Positions 44,597-54,360 of a DNA stretch of 64,000 nucleotides are shown here, piece by piece. The translations under genes were made by a program, and so were the position numbers. The stretch is from contig OW799235.1 of the NCBI GenBank assembly GCA_941918925.1, positions 49,833,491-49,897,490 on the forward strand. The letters run 5' to 3'. The notes under the pieces are model-generated. The model was not told the origin of the DNA. It did no database searches and worked only from the letters and a program-made list of their open reading frames with translations. The DNA is from Phyto melanocephala. Lineage: Eukaryota; Arthropoda; Insecta; Diptera; Rhinophoridae. Position 1 is the first letter of the stretch, and every line of letters starts with the position of its first letter.

Positions 44597-46244
44597 GTAC
44601 ACACGGTTGTCAGATCGTACAATATTGTGTGAAAAATTGGTAGCAAATACCTTACAACCGTGTGAACTGGCAATGTTTGCATAACAATGTTGGCAGAAAA
44701 GTCATTGTCATACCATTGATAGACGGCAACCTGACAACAATATTGTCAGATATATTGTAATCGTCTGAACAACCTTCATCGTTATTGTCAGACCATTGAA
44801 ACATGTTGTCAGATAATTTTATATTGGCAGATGTACAAGTTTTGTGCATATGACAATGGCGTCATTGTCATACAAGTTAGTGATGTCAGATGTATAAAAT
44901 GTTGCTTTTAGTATTGTTGAATAGAATGTTGTTTTTAGGAATTTTCTTGTACTTTCTATTATATTTATACATAAAAACAATTAAGAACGTTATATTTATT
45001 CGACCATGACTAATCTACTATATATGTCACCAGCACTCGCTTGAATTATGCAGATATTAACTTTATCATAATTTACAAAGAAAAGTTGATAGCAAAAATA
45101 TACATACATATGTTTGTAGTATATGCATAAATATATATAAACACTATAATCATAGACGTCTATACATACATATACAAACTACATAATCTCGGACTTCTAT
45201 ACGTTCATACATACTTGCATATACGAAATAATACATGCTAACTATGCCTATTTTACTATTCAAGCCCTTTTATTTAATACCCATATTGAATTACAAATAT
45301 GTGATTCGCCCTTTTGTATTGGACGCCATCTTAAATAAAGAATTTTTGTTAAGCCTACTGTATTTTACAGGTCAAGCCCTTTCATTTGATACCACTATTG
45401 ATGGCGGTAAGTTTTTAATTACAAAAATCATCTTATGTATACAAATTTGTTCGATATTTTGTCATGGCGTTCATCTTGATTTTTATAGGTTATACATGAT
45501 ATTCTGTATTCTACTTGTCAGTTCCTTTAATTTGATCCCAATATTGCAGGGGGTAAATTAGATAAATTTTTAATAACTAAAATTCACTCATTATACAAAT
45601 TTGTTCGCCATTCTGTCATGACGGCCATCTTGAATTTGAACCTTTTTCATAATTTTTTTACATAAATTGTATACTAAGAAAAATTTAGGAGATTTTTTTA
45701 AAAACGTGGGAATTTTAAGTATGTATCTTCATATGGCATCACTGCAAAACGCTCTTTCAATGCAACAGCTGTTGTGCAAAAAAAAATTGTTAATTTTCTT
45801 GCGTGTTTCTTGTTTCAGTTTAGATTTGTGTCAATAAGTGGAGAACAAAATGAAAATAATAAAAATTATTGTAAATATGAAGAGGACGGTACAGAGTATT
45901 CCATTTTTAAATTTGTGAAAGCTTTTCTAGATCCCCAGACGCTATCGGAATCTAAGATTGTAAAAAAAAACATGACCAAAGCAATTTCTGACAACAGATC
46001 TGCCAATTTTTTTTATACCGTCATCTGACAACCGTCTAAACTTACAATTTTTTGTCGGACAACATCGTCAGATAATGTTATTGTCAGAACAACATCTGCC
46101 AATGAAATTGTCAGCTTTTCTGACAAAAGTCTTACAACCGTCAGAACTGACAATTTACCTTATGGAAGCAATTCTTCATTGTCATTCCATTGTTAGCATA
46201 TGTTTAGGTGTAGCAATTAAGTAAAATCTGACAACCGTCTGTAC
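44597..46244. mobile_element. 1.65-kb element with GTACA-ACGGTTGTCAGAT ends and an 8-bp target duplication
   Basis: Left end GTACACACGGTTGTCAGAT, right end ATCTGACAACCGTCTGTAC, so 18 of 19 bases pair. Flanks AAAGCTTA and AGAGCTTA (7 of 8 alike) suggest an 8-bp duplication, as made by hAT or P-type elements. The first 280 and last 250 bp are packed with copies of TTGTCAG/CTGACAA in both directions, which resemble transposase-binding sites. No transposase is visible. The middle holds three imperfect ~150-bp repeats (45240-45660) also found at 14280-14480. Confidence 0.7.
45774..46028 (+). CDS. Small open frame inside the 1.65-kb element
   Basis: 84 codons. After a T-rich lead it reads KYEEDGTEYSIFKFVKAFLD then PQTLSESKIVKKNMTKAISD, a normal-looking, charged, helical protein segment unlike the AT noise around it, then the right subterminal repeats. 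TTTGTTTCAG-like sequence ahead (about 45818) could be a splice acceptor. I do not recognise the protein; it may be an exon captured from a gene. Confidence 0.35.
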   Translation: MQKKIVNFLACFLFQFRFVSISGEQNENNKNYCKYEEDGTEYSIFKFVKAFLDPQTLSESKIVKKNMTKAISDNRSANFFYTVI

Positions 46245-46305
46245 AGAGCTTAAGGTTCGGTTGCTATCCATAATCGACCCATTAAGTCCCTGTAGTTAAC
46301 ATATA

Positions 46306-46474
46306 ACCACCGATCAGAGAGTGCTGATTATGAAATCGGAGCTGGTTTCGATAATGCATTCCACTCGGCTAGTGTCGGTAAAAATATAATTTTTCAAGAT
46401 TAATTCTTTCATTTATCTTAATTAAAAAATTCTTAATAAAAATAAAGAATGTTAATATGAACTCAAGCCTGATT
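46306..46474. mobile_element. Reversed partial copy of the 190-bp MITE
   Basis: Inverse of 33056-33235: CCACCGATCAGAGAGTG to ATGAACTCAAGCCTGATT. Its other terminal repeat is missing. The following 55 bases (AAACAGAAAAG(C/T)TCAACAAAA) also recur after 33928 in the same order. Confidence 0.75.
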
Positions 46475-46529
46475 CAAAATTTAAATATTAGATTAAACAG
46501 AAAAGCTCAACAAAATAAAATTTTAATTT

Positions 46530-46758
46530 AAATACAATTTTTTTTTTCTTGTTTTATTTTTAAAATCTGATGACTGGTTCTCGAGTTAGGATAAATATGT
46601 CTCCATACCTTACTAATTTAGGGGAAAAAATTTGCCACGCCCATAAAAAAAAATCCCGATCTGATGGAAAAAACCGACAACGGATTTGAGTTCAGCGCAT
46701 CAAAATCCATATAGGCCACATAGTTTTATTTAATGGGAGATTTTGCTGCTGAGCAGTG
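46530..46758. repeat. Element 2 right inverted repeat, outer part
   Basis: Inverse of 29888-30130, including GGTTCTCGAGTTAGGATAAA and TTTGCCACGCCCAT; ends AGCAGTG before TTA. Confidence 0.8.
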
Positions 46759-46761
46759 TTA

Positions 46762-47391
46762 TTTGTTGCTTTCTATTTTTTTTATGAATTTTTCGTTTTC
46801 AAAAATTTTACAAAAAAAAATAAAAAAATCCGATTTGTTCTTCAATAACTCCGAAGATAATGGCTAATTACGAAAATGATATCGAAAAACTTAAATCTGG
46901 CGTAATTTTTAACGAATTGCATAACAAAATCGAGTGTCGTTCCAAAGTTACGGCAAGATGTATGGAGCAGCCCCTTCAAAAATCTCAAATTTAAAAAAAT
47001 AAAAAATTAAAAAAATCTTACCAAGATAATAATGATTTTTGCAGTTAGGTGACTAAAGCGGATCAGAAAAATATAGTGGTTATTCTGGGAATTTTTGCTT
47101 GTTGCATAATGTAATTTTTAAAAAAAGTATTTGCTGTATAATTACCAAAATTTAATGAAATACTAAAGTGATAGCTGATTTTTGTGAAAAGTATATTTGG
47201 TTATAGAGTCAACCAATAAATAAAAAAATTTTAATAACTTTCGTTTTTTTTTTTTTGTAAATTATGAACTGAAAGCAGATTGAAACACTTTTTGTAAAAT
47301 ATCTTTGTTTCAAAGCAACAACAATATTTGTAAACCGTTGTAAAATCATAGAACAATATGACATGATAAGACACCAAATATTAAAATAAAT
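46762..47391. other. Third ~370-bp unit remnant and dispersed repeat R
   Basis: The first ~50 bp continue the tandem unit broken at 29884. 47040-47110 (GTGGTTATTCTGGGAATTTT) recurs at 12185. From 47115 the sequence is the unoccupied version of the region around the DD37E mariner: GTATTTGCTGTATAATTACC. No gene. Confidence 0.55.
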
Positions 47392-48599
47392 TTTTATACC
47401 CTTCACACGACAGTGTAAAAGGTATATATAGGTTTGTCATTCCGTTTGTGATTTCTAAACTATTCATTTCCGACCCCATAAAATAAATAGCGGAATTCAC
47501 TCTTGGTAGCATTTTTGCAATTAGTGCAAATATGCACTAATTTTTTGCTACCAAGCGTGAGTGCATTTTTCATGTATGTTGCAAACTTATGGCAACAAGC
47601 TGATTTTTAGGTATTTAAGAAACAACAAATCTTTTTTTTTAAATTAATAAGTAAGATTCTGTGTTTTAATATTTTTCGAAAAGAAAATTAATTAATTTTA
47701 AATAAATTACAATGACTAAATCAATGGAAAAATATAATATCACAATTTTTTTGGTAAAAAATGCCATGTATGAAATTTTGTGGAGATTTTAAGTTCTTTG
47801 TGTATCTGTTGTGCAAATTTGTGGGACATTACTTTGCACTGATTTTTAGTAGTGCATATTTGCTCAAGTGATGCAAACTGCAATTTAATAGAATTTGTTT
47901 TTGTAGTCGTGCACAAGTTAAATTGTTTGCTAGACTTGCACGGTCTGCACGACTTGCAAGGGTAGTTTGCATCAAAGAGTGAGTTCCGCTTATATGTATT
48001 TTCTAAAAGCCGTCTGTCCGTGTGTTAGTTAAAATCAACTTTAAGAGGCAACCACATGTTTCTCAGACATGTGTATGGTATCAATCTTTTGGAAATATCC
48101 GGGAATGAATCGCTATTGAAATTCAGCAAAATCGCCCGATAACTTCCTGAGATATGAGCAAATAAATACGACTGTCTCTGTTTTTTTCCATATTTTTTAC
48201 CGCCTCTAGAGTAATTCGTGAACAATTTTAGACAAATCAGGCTCTAATAGGTAAAGTTGTAGGCAAAAATTTTTTTAATAAAAATATAATTCCAAAAATT
48301 TACAAACGAAAATCAAAACAACCAAAAAAAATTTAGACATTCGAGAGAGTCAATATTGGTATATTCTGAAAGGACTTTAATTTTTATTTTTTTACCATAC
48401 ACAGATAAAATCAATTTATAATTTTATAATGGGATGTTTTTAAGCCGATAAAGTCATTATAAAGATAACGAAACATAAATGTATGTATGTATGTACGTAT
48501 TTCATATTAATGAGATGAATGGTGATACAAATTGCATGACTACACGTTGTGAAGGGTTTATAAGATTTGGAACGGCGAATATAGCACTCTTACTGGTTT
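47392..48599 (-). mobile_element. DINE-1-like element split by a MITE
   Basis: Starts TATACCCTTCACACGACAGT, continues to CGACCCCATAAAATAAAT, is interrupted 47490-47989, resumes TTATATGTATTTTCTAAAAG with CCGTCTGTCCGTGTG, and ends with a decayed GATTTGGAACGGCGAAT hairpin and CACTCTTACTGG. Confidence 0.8.
47490..47989. mobile_element. 500-bp MITE with GCGGAA(T/C)TCACTCTT ends
   Basis: Inverted ends GCGGAATTCACTCTTGGTAG and, reversed, GCGGAACTCACTCTTTGATG. The left end carries a compound hairpin: CTTGGTAGCA pairs with TGCTACCAAG and, within it, AATTAGTGCA pairs with TGCACTAATT. TGCAAAC/TGCAAG motifs repeat near the right end. No coding frame; target duplication not clear. Confidence 0.75.
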
Positions 48600-49142
48600 A
48601 AATTGCACTAAAATTGAACTCAATGCATAAAATTTATATATTACTTAGTTTTAATCCAAAAATTCGACATTAAAAATTAAATTACAAAACAGAATGTAAT
48701 TAGAATATCAAATATAACTATAGTTGTCACAAACATCAAAAAAATATGGTTGCACTTAAACAAATTAGCGAAATAACCTGTTTTTTAACTAGTTTAGCAG
48801 ATAAGCTTGTCAACTACTGGTTTATCATTTGTATGGAATGACTCGTTATAAACCAGAAAATTAGCTCGATTATCACTATTAACCACTTAAACCCAGGTAT
48901 GAGTAAGATGTAAAATCACTATTAGGAGATTTATTAAAGTCAATAAATTTGTAAAACTTAATTTTACATTCTTTAACTAATTTTTTTTTTAAATTTCTAA
49001 CAATAATTATTTAATATTTTTCTTTCAGAAACATCCAAAATAACTCCTAATTGAAAACAAAATATATAATTTTTTATTATTTATAAGTTAATAAAGTCAT
49101 TCCGTCATTTCATTCAATAAAACCTGGTTTAAAATAAAATAT
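48600..49142. repeat. AT-rich spacer and dispersed repeat R, second part
   Basis: 48770-49142 parallels 26690-27070 (GTATGGAATGACTCGTTATA, CAGAAACATCCAAAATAACT, TTCA(A/T)CCAATAAAACCTG or close variants). 48600-48769 shows nothing assignable. Confidence 0.6.
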
Positions 49143-49385
49143 ATTCGGCCCTATTCCCGTTGGCGTTGTCGTTTTAAATGTAGTTTCTATGTCGTTGTCG
49201 TTCTTATCGGCGTTTCGTTGCTAAATTGGTATGCTTGAAATACATTGAAACGAAGGAGAGAAGTTATCGAAAATAAAGCAAAAAAAATTATAAAGTTGGT
49301 AGCACTGCAATATTTTACGTTGTTTTTTTTTTTGACTTGTTGCAAATTTTTAAATAATTTTGTTATTTTAAACGAAAAATAAAAA

Positions 49386-50664
49386 ATGGCGAGCAGTGAA
49401 TTTTATTTTTCAAGCTCAAGTGATGATGATGATGATGATGAAATAATAGAGATAAATATGCATCGGAAGATGTTACGACAGAACGTTAATATTTTTGCTT
49501 TGCCAGATTCAATGTAAGTAGCGTTATTTTATAAAATCATTTCCAAATATACATGTACATATGTATTTTTTTTAAAAGATTTGTGAACACATTCAGACTA
49601 AATAAAGCTTCATTTCAATACGTATTGGAACAAATCCGTCCAAAACTAAAATGCAACACGCGAAAGTCTGCAATTACTCCAACAATAAAACTGGCAACTG
49701 CTCTGCGGTTTTTCGCGCAAGGATCATATCAGCTAAGCGTTGGAAATGACTTTCATTTGTCCTTGGCTCAATCCACGGTTAGTAAAATTTTAACCGAAGT
49801 TTTGGACGCGATGAATGCCACAATTGTCAATACCTGGATTAAATTTGAAATGTCGGAAGATGATAAAATGGAGTGCAAACGATTTTTTTATGAACAAACT
49901 GGTTTTCCTGGAATCATAGGATGTGTAGACGGAACCCACATTAAAATAATTGGTCCCTGCAAAAGTTCTCAACATTTGTACTACAACAGAAAAGGTTTCT
50001 TCAGCATAAATTCAATGATTGTAATTAATAGCAATGAGTGTTAATACTAAGAATTGAGTTGCTAACAATTTTTTTGTACTTAGATTTGCGATCATAAGAT
50101 GCGTATCATATATGTAGATGGTAGGCATCCAGGCTCTAGCCACGATTCCTTAATTTGGAATACAAGCCGAGTAAGAAGGTACCTATGAGAAAAATATGCA
50201 GCTGGTGATCGTAATTCATGGATTCTTGGTATGAAATTTCAAATAAGTTAAAAACAGTTTAACATTTACACTTTTTAGGAGATGCTGGGTATCCATTGGA
50301 ACCATTTTTAATGACACCATACAGATCAGCAGCTGAACACAGTGCGGAAAGCCGTTACAATTCTGTTCATGCAAAAGCCCGAAATATTATAGAGCGAGTT
50401 ATTGGTGTATTAAAATCGCAATTTCGATGCCTTCTGGGAGCACGTGAATTGCATTATGATTCCAAAAAAATTGCACTAATGGTTAATGCTTGTGCTGCTC
50501 TGCACAATATTTGCATTCATTATAATACTTCTTTTCCCGATAATGATGTAGAAATGTCTTCCGAAGAAACTGAAAATTATAATATAAGCAACGAAAATTA
50601 TGACGGGGGAGATTGCACAGAAGCTGCCAGAATAAGAGACACAATTAAAAACTCTTTTTCATAA
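49386..50664 (+). pseudogene. Harbinger transposase A, four exons, one stop
   Basis: Exons 49386-49513, 49579-50020, 50084-50228 and 50279-50664, all with GT-AG borders, give 366 codons. N-terminal acidic run of aspartates (SSSSDDDDDDE). Catalytic acids: Asp in GIIGCVDGTHIKI, Asp in GDAGYPLEPF, Glu in IIERVIGVLKSQFRCLLGAR. The C-terminus has ALHNICIHYN. The only defect is TGA at 50186-50188, probably from a CGA arginine codon. DDE transposases of this family need a Myb-like partner, encoded here on the opposite strand. Confidence 0.85.
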
Positions 50665-50849
50665 TAATTTTATATTTTTATTCAAAATTCATTCATATGC
50701 ATGTAGCAAAAGTAAAAAAAACCTGGGGTATATTAATCAAAGCATATAGGTATTCTATTGCAAGAAAAACATTTTTAAAAATTAACTAAAATTGTTGCAT
50801 TTTAAAAATATTTTATATCAATAATTGTTTTTAATATTGATCTGAGATC

Positions 50850-51092
50850 ACTTTTTTTTTTATAAAAAATAGTTTTACTTTTACTTTCTAATATTTCGCT
50901 ACCACATTGGGTAGCTTCTTCAGGGAAAGTATTAACAATTAAGAACAATTAACAAAATAAAAATTATTTATAAACAAATTTTTATTTTGTTAATTGTTCT
51001 TAATTGTTAATACTTTCCCTGAAGAAGCTACCCAATGTGGTAGCGAAATATTAGAAAGTAAAAGTAAAACTATTTTTTATAAAAAAAAAAGT
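50850..51092. repeat. Perfect foldback, 116-bp arms
   Basis: 50850-50965 is the exact inverse of 50977-51092 around 11 bases (ATTTATAAACA). Each arm contains GAAGAAGCTACCCAATGTGG followed by TAGCGAAAT, itself able to form GCTACC/GGTAGC. It lies between transposases A and B, and its right arm ends exactly where the B unit may begin. Confidence 0.9.
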
Positions 51093-51295
51093 CGAATTTA
51101 AAAATTTTAGCTACCGTGTAAAATTTTCGCCCACGAGAATTTTGTAACAGAATAATAAAGTAAAAGATTACCTTATTTTAAATAATTATGTAACAGCCTG
51201 TTAAAAAAACTGTCAAAATAATAAAATTTACATATGTGCATACAAAATTTAAAAAATTTTTAATTGTTTTGAATTTAATTTGCAATAAAGTAATA

Positions 51296-52540
51296 ATGTT
51301 GAGTGTGGGTTTTTATTCATCATCCGAAGATGAGGATACACTAAATTTGAATGAAATAAATGTTTTAAGAAAACAACGAAGGCAGAAAACAAACATTTTT
51401 TCCCTTCCAAATAAAAAGTAAGCTAAACAAATTTAAAATTAAAATAAACTCTAACTTTTTATATACTTTGTTTAAGATTTGTTAGCTACTTTAGGCTTAA
51501 CAAAGATGCATTTAAATATGTTTTACAAAAAATTTCACCAAAATTGAAAGACCCAATAAGAGCCACAGGCATATCAAAAATGATAAAATTAACCACAACA
51601 ATAAGATTTCTTGCAGAGGGAAATTACCAGAAGGGTATCGGAAACGATTATAATGTAAACCTATGCCAAACTACAGTAAGCGAATCCCTTCATGAGTGCA
51701 TTGAAGCCATGTATAGTGAACTCTGCCCAAGATGGATTTCGTTTGAAATGAATGAAGAAGAAAAAAATGAAATTAGGAACCATTTTTTTAGAAAAACAGG
51801 ATTCCCTGGTGTTATTGGCTGTATTGACGGAACGCATGTTTCAATTATACCACCCTCTATTGATGATCGTTTTAAATATCTAAATAGAAAAGGATTTTAT
51901 AGTCTAAACGTCATGATAGTAACTATACAAATAAATTTTTAATGAATCATATATATAATTACTTAAAACTCTTTAGGTTAGCGACTACAAGCTTCGCATA
52001 AGGTATATTCAGACTCATTCTCCTGGATCGAGCCACGATTCTCTTATATGGAATATCAGTGACTTAAAGCACCATTTAAAACAAAAGTATGAAAATGGAG
52101 AAAGAAATACTTGGCTGTTAGGTAAATAACGACATACACATTTTGATTTTTATTTTTATATTTTTGGTTTTTTTTTAGGAGATGCAGGTTATCCATTACT
52201 TCCTTGTTTAATAACTCCATTTCGATCAGCACAGGATGGTTCTGCAGAGGCACATTTTAATCAAATCCACTCTAGAACTAGAAATGTGGTTGAGCGAACT
52301 ATAGGTGTACTCAAAAACAGATTCCGCTGTTTGCTGGGAGCAAGACAACTGCATTATAGTCCCGAATTTTCTGGAAAAATTACTGCTGTTTGTGCTGCTC
52401 TACACAACATCTGTATCCATTTTAATATTGAGTGGCCTGTCACAAATGTAAATAATGAAGTGATAGCATCAGAATGTGTTGACGAAGATAATTTAACCGC
52501 TTCAAACATTAGACAAAAAATAATGCAAAATATTATTTAA
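51296..52540 (+). CDS. Harbinger transposase B, intact four-exon gene
   Basis: Exons 51296-51417, 51477-51918, 51977-52121 and 52179-52540; joined length 1071 bases, 356 residues, no stop. Exon 2 (442) and exon 3 (145) have exactly the lengths found in transposase A and the introns fall at the same codons. Catalytic acids: GVIGCIDGTHVSI, GDAGYPLLPC and VVERTIGVLKNRFRCLLGAR. An N-terminal FYSSSEDEDTL acidic patch is shared with A. It differs widely from A in sequence, so it is not a recent duplicate. Alternative start codons upstream (51236) are less likely given the alignment with A. This is the best candidate for an active protein in the window. Confidence 0.88.
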
Positions 52541-52717
52541 TTTTTAAAAAATAGTTTACTAAATTTATTATAAAAGTTAAAAAAAAAAATAAAATTAACA
52601 TTATTGAAATTCATAAATTCGTTTAAAAAAAATTCTTATCAACTTGAAGTCTTTTTAATAAATAAATAACTTAGTTCTATTATATTAGTAGTTTTAAATT
52701 TAAATATAAGGTATGTA

Positions 52718-53404
52718 TTAAAAGTCCGCTTTTAGTTCCTCGAGTTTTAAATTTTTTTGCTCTATCTCAAGTTCGGCTTTCCTTACTTCCAAAAGAGCTT
52801 TTCTATGTTCATCTTTTCTTTTCAGTTCTTTCTTATATAATTGTAATTTTTCTTCCTTAATTTTAAAAATTTTTCTTGTATATCTTTCTAATTCAGATAA
52901 TTTTTGTTTTAAATCTAAACATAATTGTTTTTGAACTTGCACTTGTTCCTCTAAAAGCGTAGTTTTTTCTTTAGCTTTATTTTTTGTAATTTTTTTACTC
53001 GCAGATGAAGTGCATGGTTCTTCAATATCATCACAGCTGTTATCAGTGGTTATTATTGGTTGAGGGCTTGGAGAAATGTTACTTGGCCTTTTTAATCCGA
53101 ATGAATCTCTATGCTCAATAACAGAACGCATATCTAATAAATTTACAGCCGCCTCTTCGACTGGTGACAAAATAAATTGTTTAAAACTTCCGCCGCCTGT
53201 TGCATGGCTTTCAGCCTTGTTGTGCGAAAGTTTTTTCTTTAACTTAAATTTGAAATCTGCCCACACCTTCATCCATCCTTCGCTGGAGCGGCAAGGAGGG
53301 CCAATAGTGTTTAATTCTTCAGCAATTTGATTCCACTCCTCTTTTATATTTATTTTGTATAGGCTTTTGTGGTAACCTTTTGCCAAATACGGTTTTTTCT
53401 CCAT
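52718..53404 (-). CDS. Myb/SANT-like partner protein B
   Basis: 228 codons from the ATG at 53404; homology with A' suggests the protein begins further upstream (open through TPAQFEKLVELMEK). N-terminal Myb/SANT-like DNA-binding domain: IKEEWNQIAEELNTIGPP, SSEGWMKVWADFKFKLKKKL and the AESHATGGG motif. Middle: PLSPVEE-type segment LSPVEEAAVNLL. The C-terminal ~90 residues are a charged coiled coil (LLEEQVQVQKQLCLDLKQKL and on). Such proteins bind the terminal repeats and bring in the transposase. Convergent with transposase B, 177 bp apart. Confidence 0.8.
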   Translation of the reverse strand: MEKKPYLAKGYHKSLYKINIKEEWNQIAEELNTIGPPCRSSEGWMKVWADFKFKLKKKLSHNKAESHATGGGSFKQFILSPVEEAAVNLLDMRSVIEHRDSFGLKRPSNISPSPQPIITTDNSCDDIEEPCTSSASKKITKNKAKEKTTLLEEQVQVQKQLCLDLKQKLSELERYTRKIFKIKEEKLQLYKKELKRKDEHRKALLEVRKAELEIEQKNLKLEELKADF

Positions 53405-53710
53405 TAACTCTACTAACTTTTCAAATTGTGCCGGTGTTGAAATTTTAATTCTAAAATGTTTACCACAATTATTAGTTATTAAAAAATTATTTAATTAATA
53501 CGTTTTTATTCCAAAAAATACATACATTTTACTACCCTCCATTATATTTATTTTAATTTTTAAATTAGTCGTGAGTAAAATTCTTAACGACAGTTTTTTC
53601 TTTTTTTGGCAGACGAATACGACGAACACAATACAATTATTGTAAAAGATTTAAAAACAAAGTTGCACTTTTGGCGTTTTCGTCACTCACAATACCATTT
53701 TTTAAAAACG

Positions 53711-54360
53711 TTAAGAATTTGCCGCAAATGCGATAACCACAATAAGGGTGATTATCCTTTCCTTTTCAGCGGATTTGTGATTTGTTGAAGACCGGATCCT
53801 TGTTGAAACAGTGGGTATATCATCATTTATGTTTGATTCAGCATTTTCTCTTCTTTCCGAAGTAAGGTTGCGTGTTTCCTCTTCCTCGATTGTCAGTGAT
53901 TCAACTTCTTCGCCGAATCCTCCTACGTTTCCTATTGGGTTTATTTGGTCTCCAAACTGCAATAAATTTGCCACGGCTTCCTCTAATGGTGACAAAGGAA
54001 CTTGTTTATAAACACCACCACCTGTTGCTCTGGCTTCTGCTTTGTTGTTCATAAGCTTCTTTTTCACCTTAAATTTTAAGTCTTTCCATACCTTAAATTC
54101 AAATTATATACATATACATACATGTACACTTGTTGTAAAAACTTTTAAATATTTGCTGCTAATTTTGTTTTTCTTACCTTGTGCCAACCATCTCCGTCAC
54201 GAATTGGTGGTCCAAACGGATTTACCTTTTCTGCAACGTCCTTCCAAAAACCATCGAAATTTAGGGGTTTTATGCCTTTTCGAAAACCCTTAGCATATGT
54301 GGGATTTTTTTCCATTTCAGAAACTAAAATTTCAAATTGCCTTACTGTCGTTATTTTCAT
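53711..54360 (-). pseudogene. Myb/SANT-like partner protein A', tail lost
   Basis: Exon 1 54360-54178 (MKITTVRQFEILVSEMEKNP to GDGWHK), GT-AG intron 54177-54092, exon 2 from 54091 (VWKDLKFKVKKKLMNNKAEA, ATGGGVYKQVPLSPLEEAVA). The intron splits the codon pair that is continuous in B, so its presence differs between the two. After RSSTNHKSAEKER the frame ends in a short hydrophobic run (IITLIVVIAFA) instead of the coiled coil, so the C-terminus appears truncated at about 53780. It should pair with transposase A. Confidence 0.7.

Larger units (their letters stand above)
44478..46281. mobile_element. Tourist-like MITE (TTA target) carrying a nested element
   Basis: Ends TGGGTAGTTTATGGATAGCA and its inverse TGCTATCCATAATCGACCCA with TTA on each side (44475-77, 46282-84). 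Without the nested element (44597-46244) it is about 150 bp, with TTTTTGGCAACGTAACT inside. A partial copy ends the gene copy 2 region at about 32315-32423 (ATAATCGACCCA, then TAA). The 3-bp TTA target fits PIF/Harbinger MITEs. Confidence 0.75.
29888..46758 (+). mobile_element. Large DNA transposon with ~540-bp inverted repeats (element 2)
   Basis: Ends CACTGCT and AGCAGTG, with TTA on each side (29885-87 and 46759-61). Inverted repeat: 29888-30425 on the left; on the right 32750-33055 plus 46530-46758, split by a 13.5-kb insertion. Matching stretches include ATGGGCGTGGCAAATTTTTT, CCTAACTCGAGAAC, TTAATGGAGAAAA and CATAAACCATAAAAAT in opposite orientations. The uninterrupted interior is ~2.3 kb with the gene at 30714-32390. 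A 3-bp TTA duplication is like PIF/Harbinger, but the gene is not a Harbinger transposase, so the superfamily is left open. Confidence 0.75.

Noticed and set aside
45235..45561. 108-codon frame with hydrophobic repeats
   Set aside because: Reflects the three imperfect DNA repeats shared with 14280-14480, not a protein family.
50850..51092. Functional hammerhead ribozyme
   Set aside because: An unpaired A separates CTGAAGA from stem II and no stem III can be drawn, so only a resemblance is reported.
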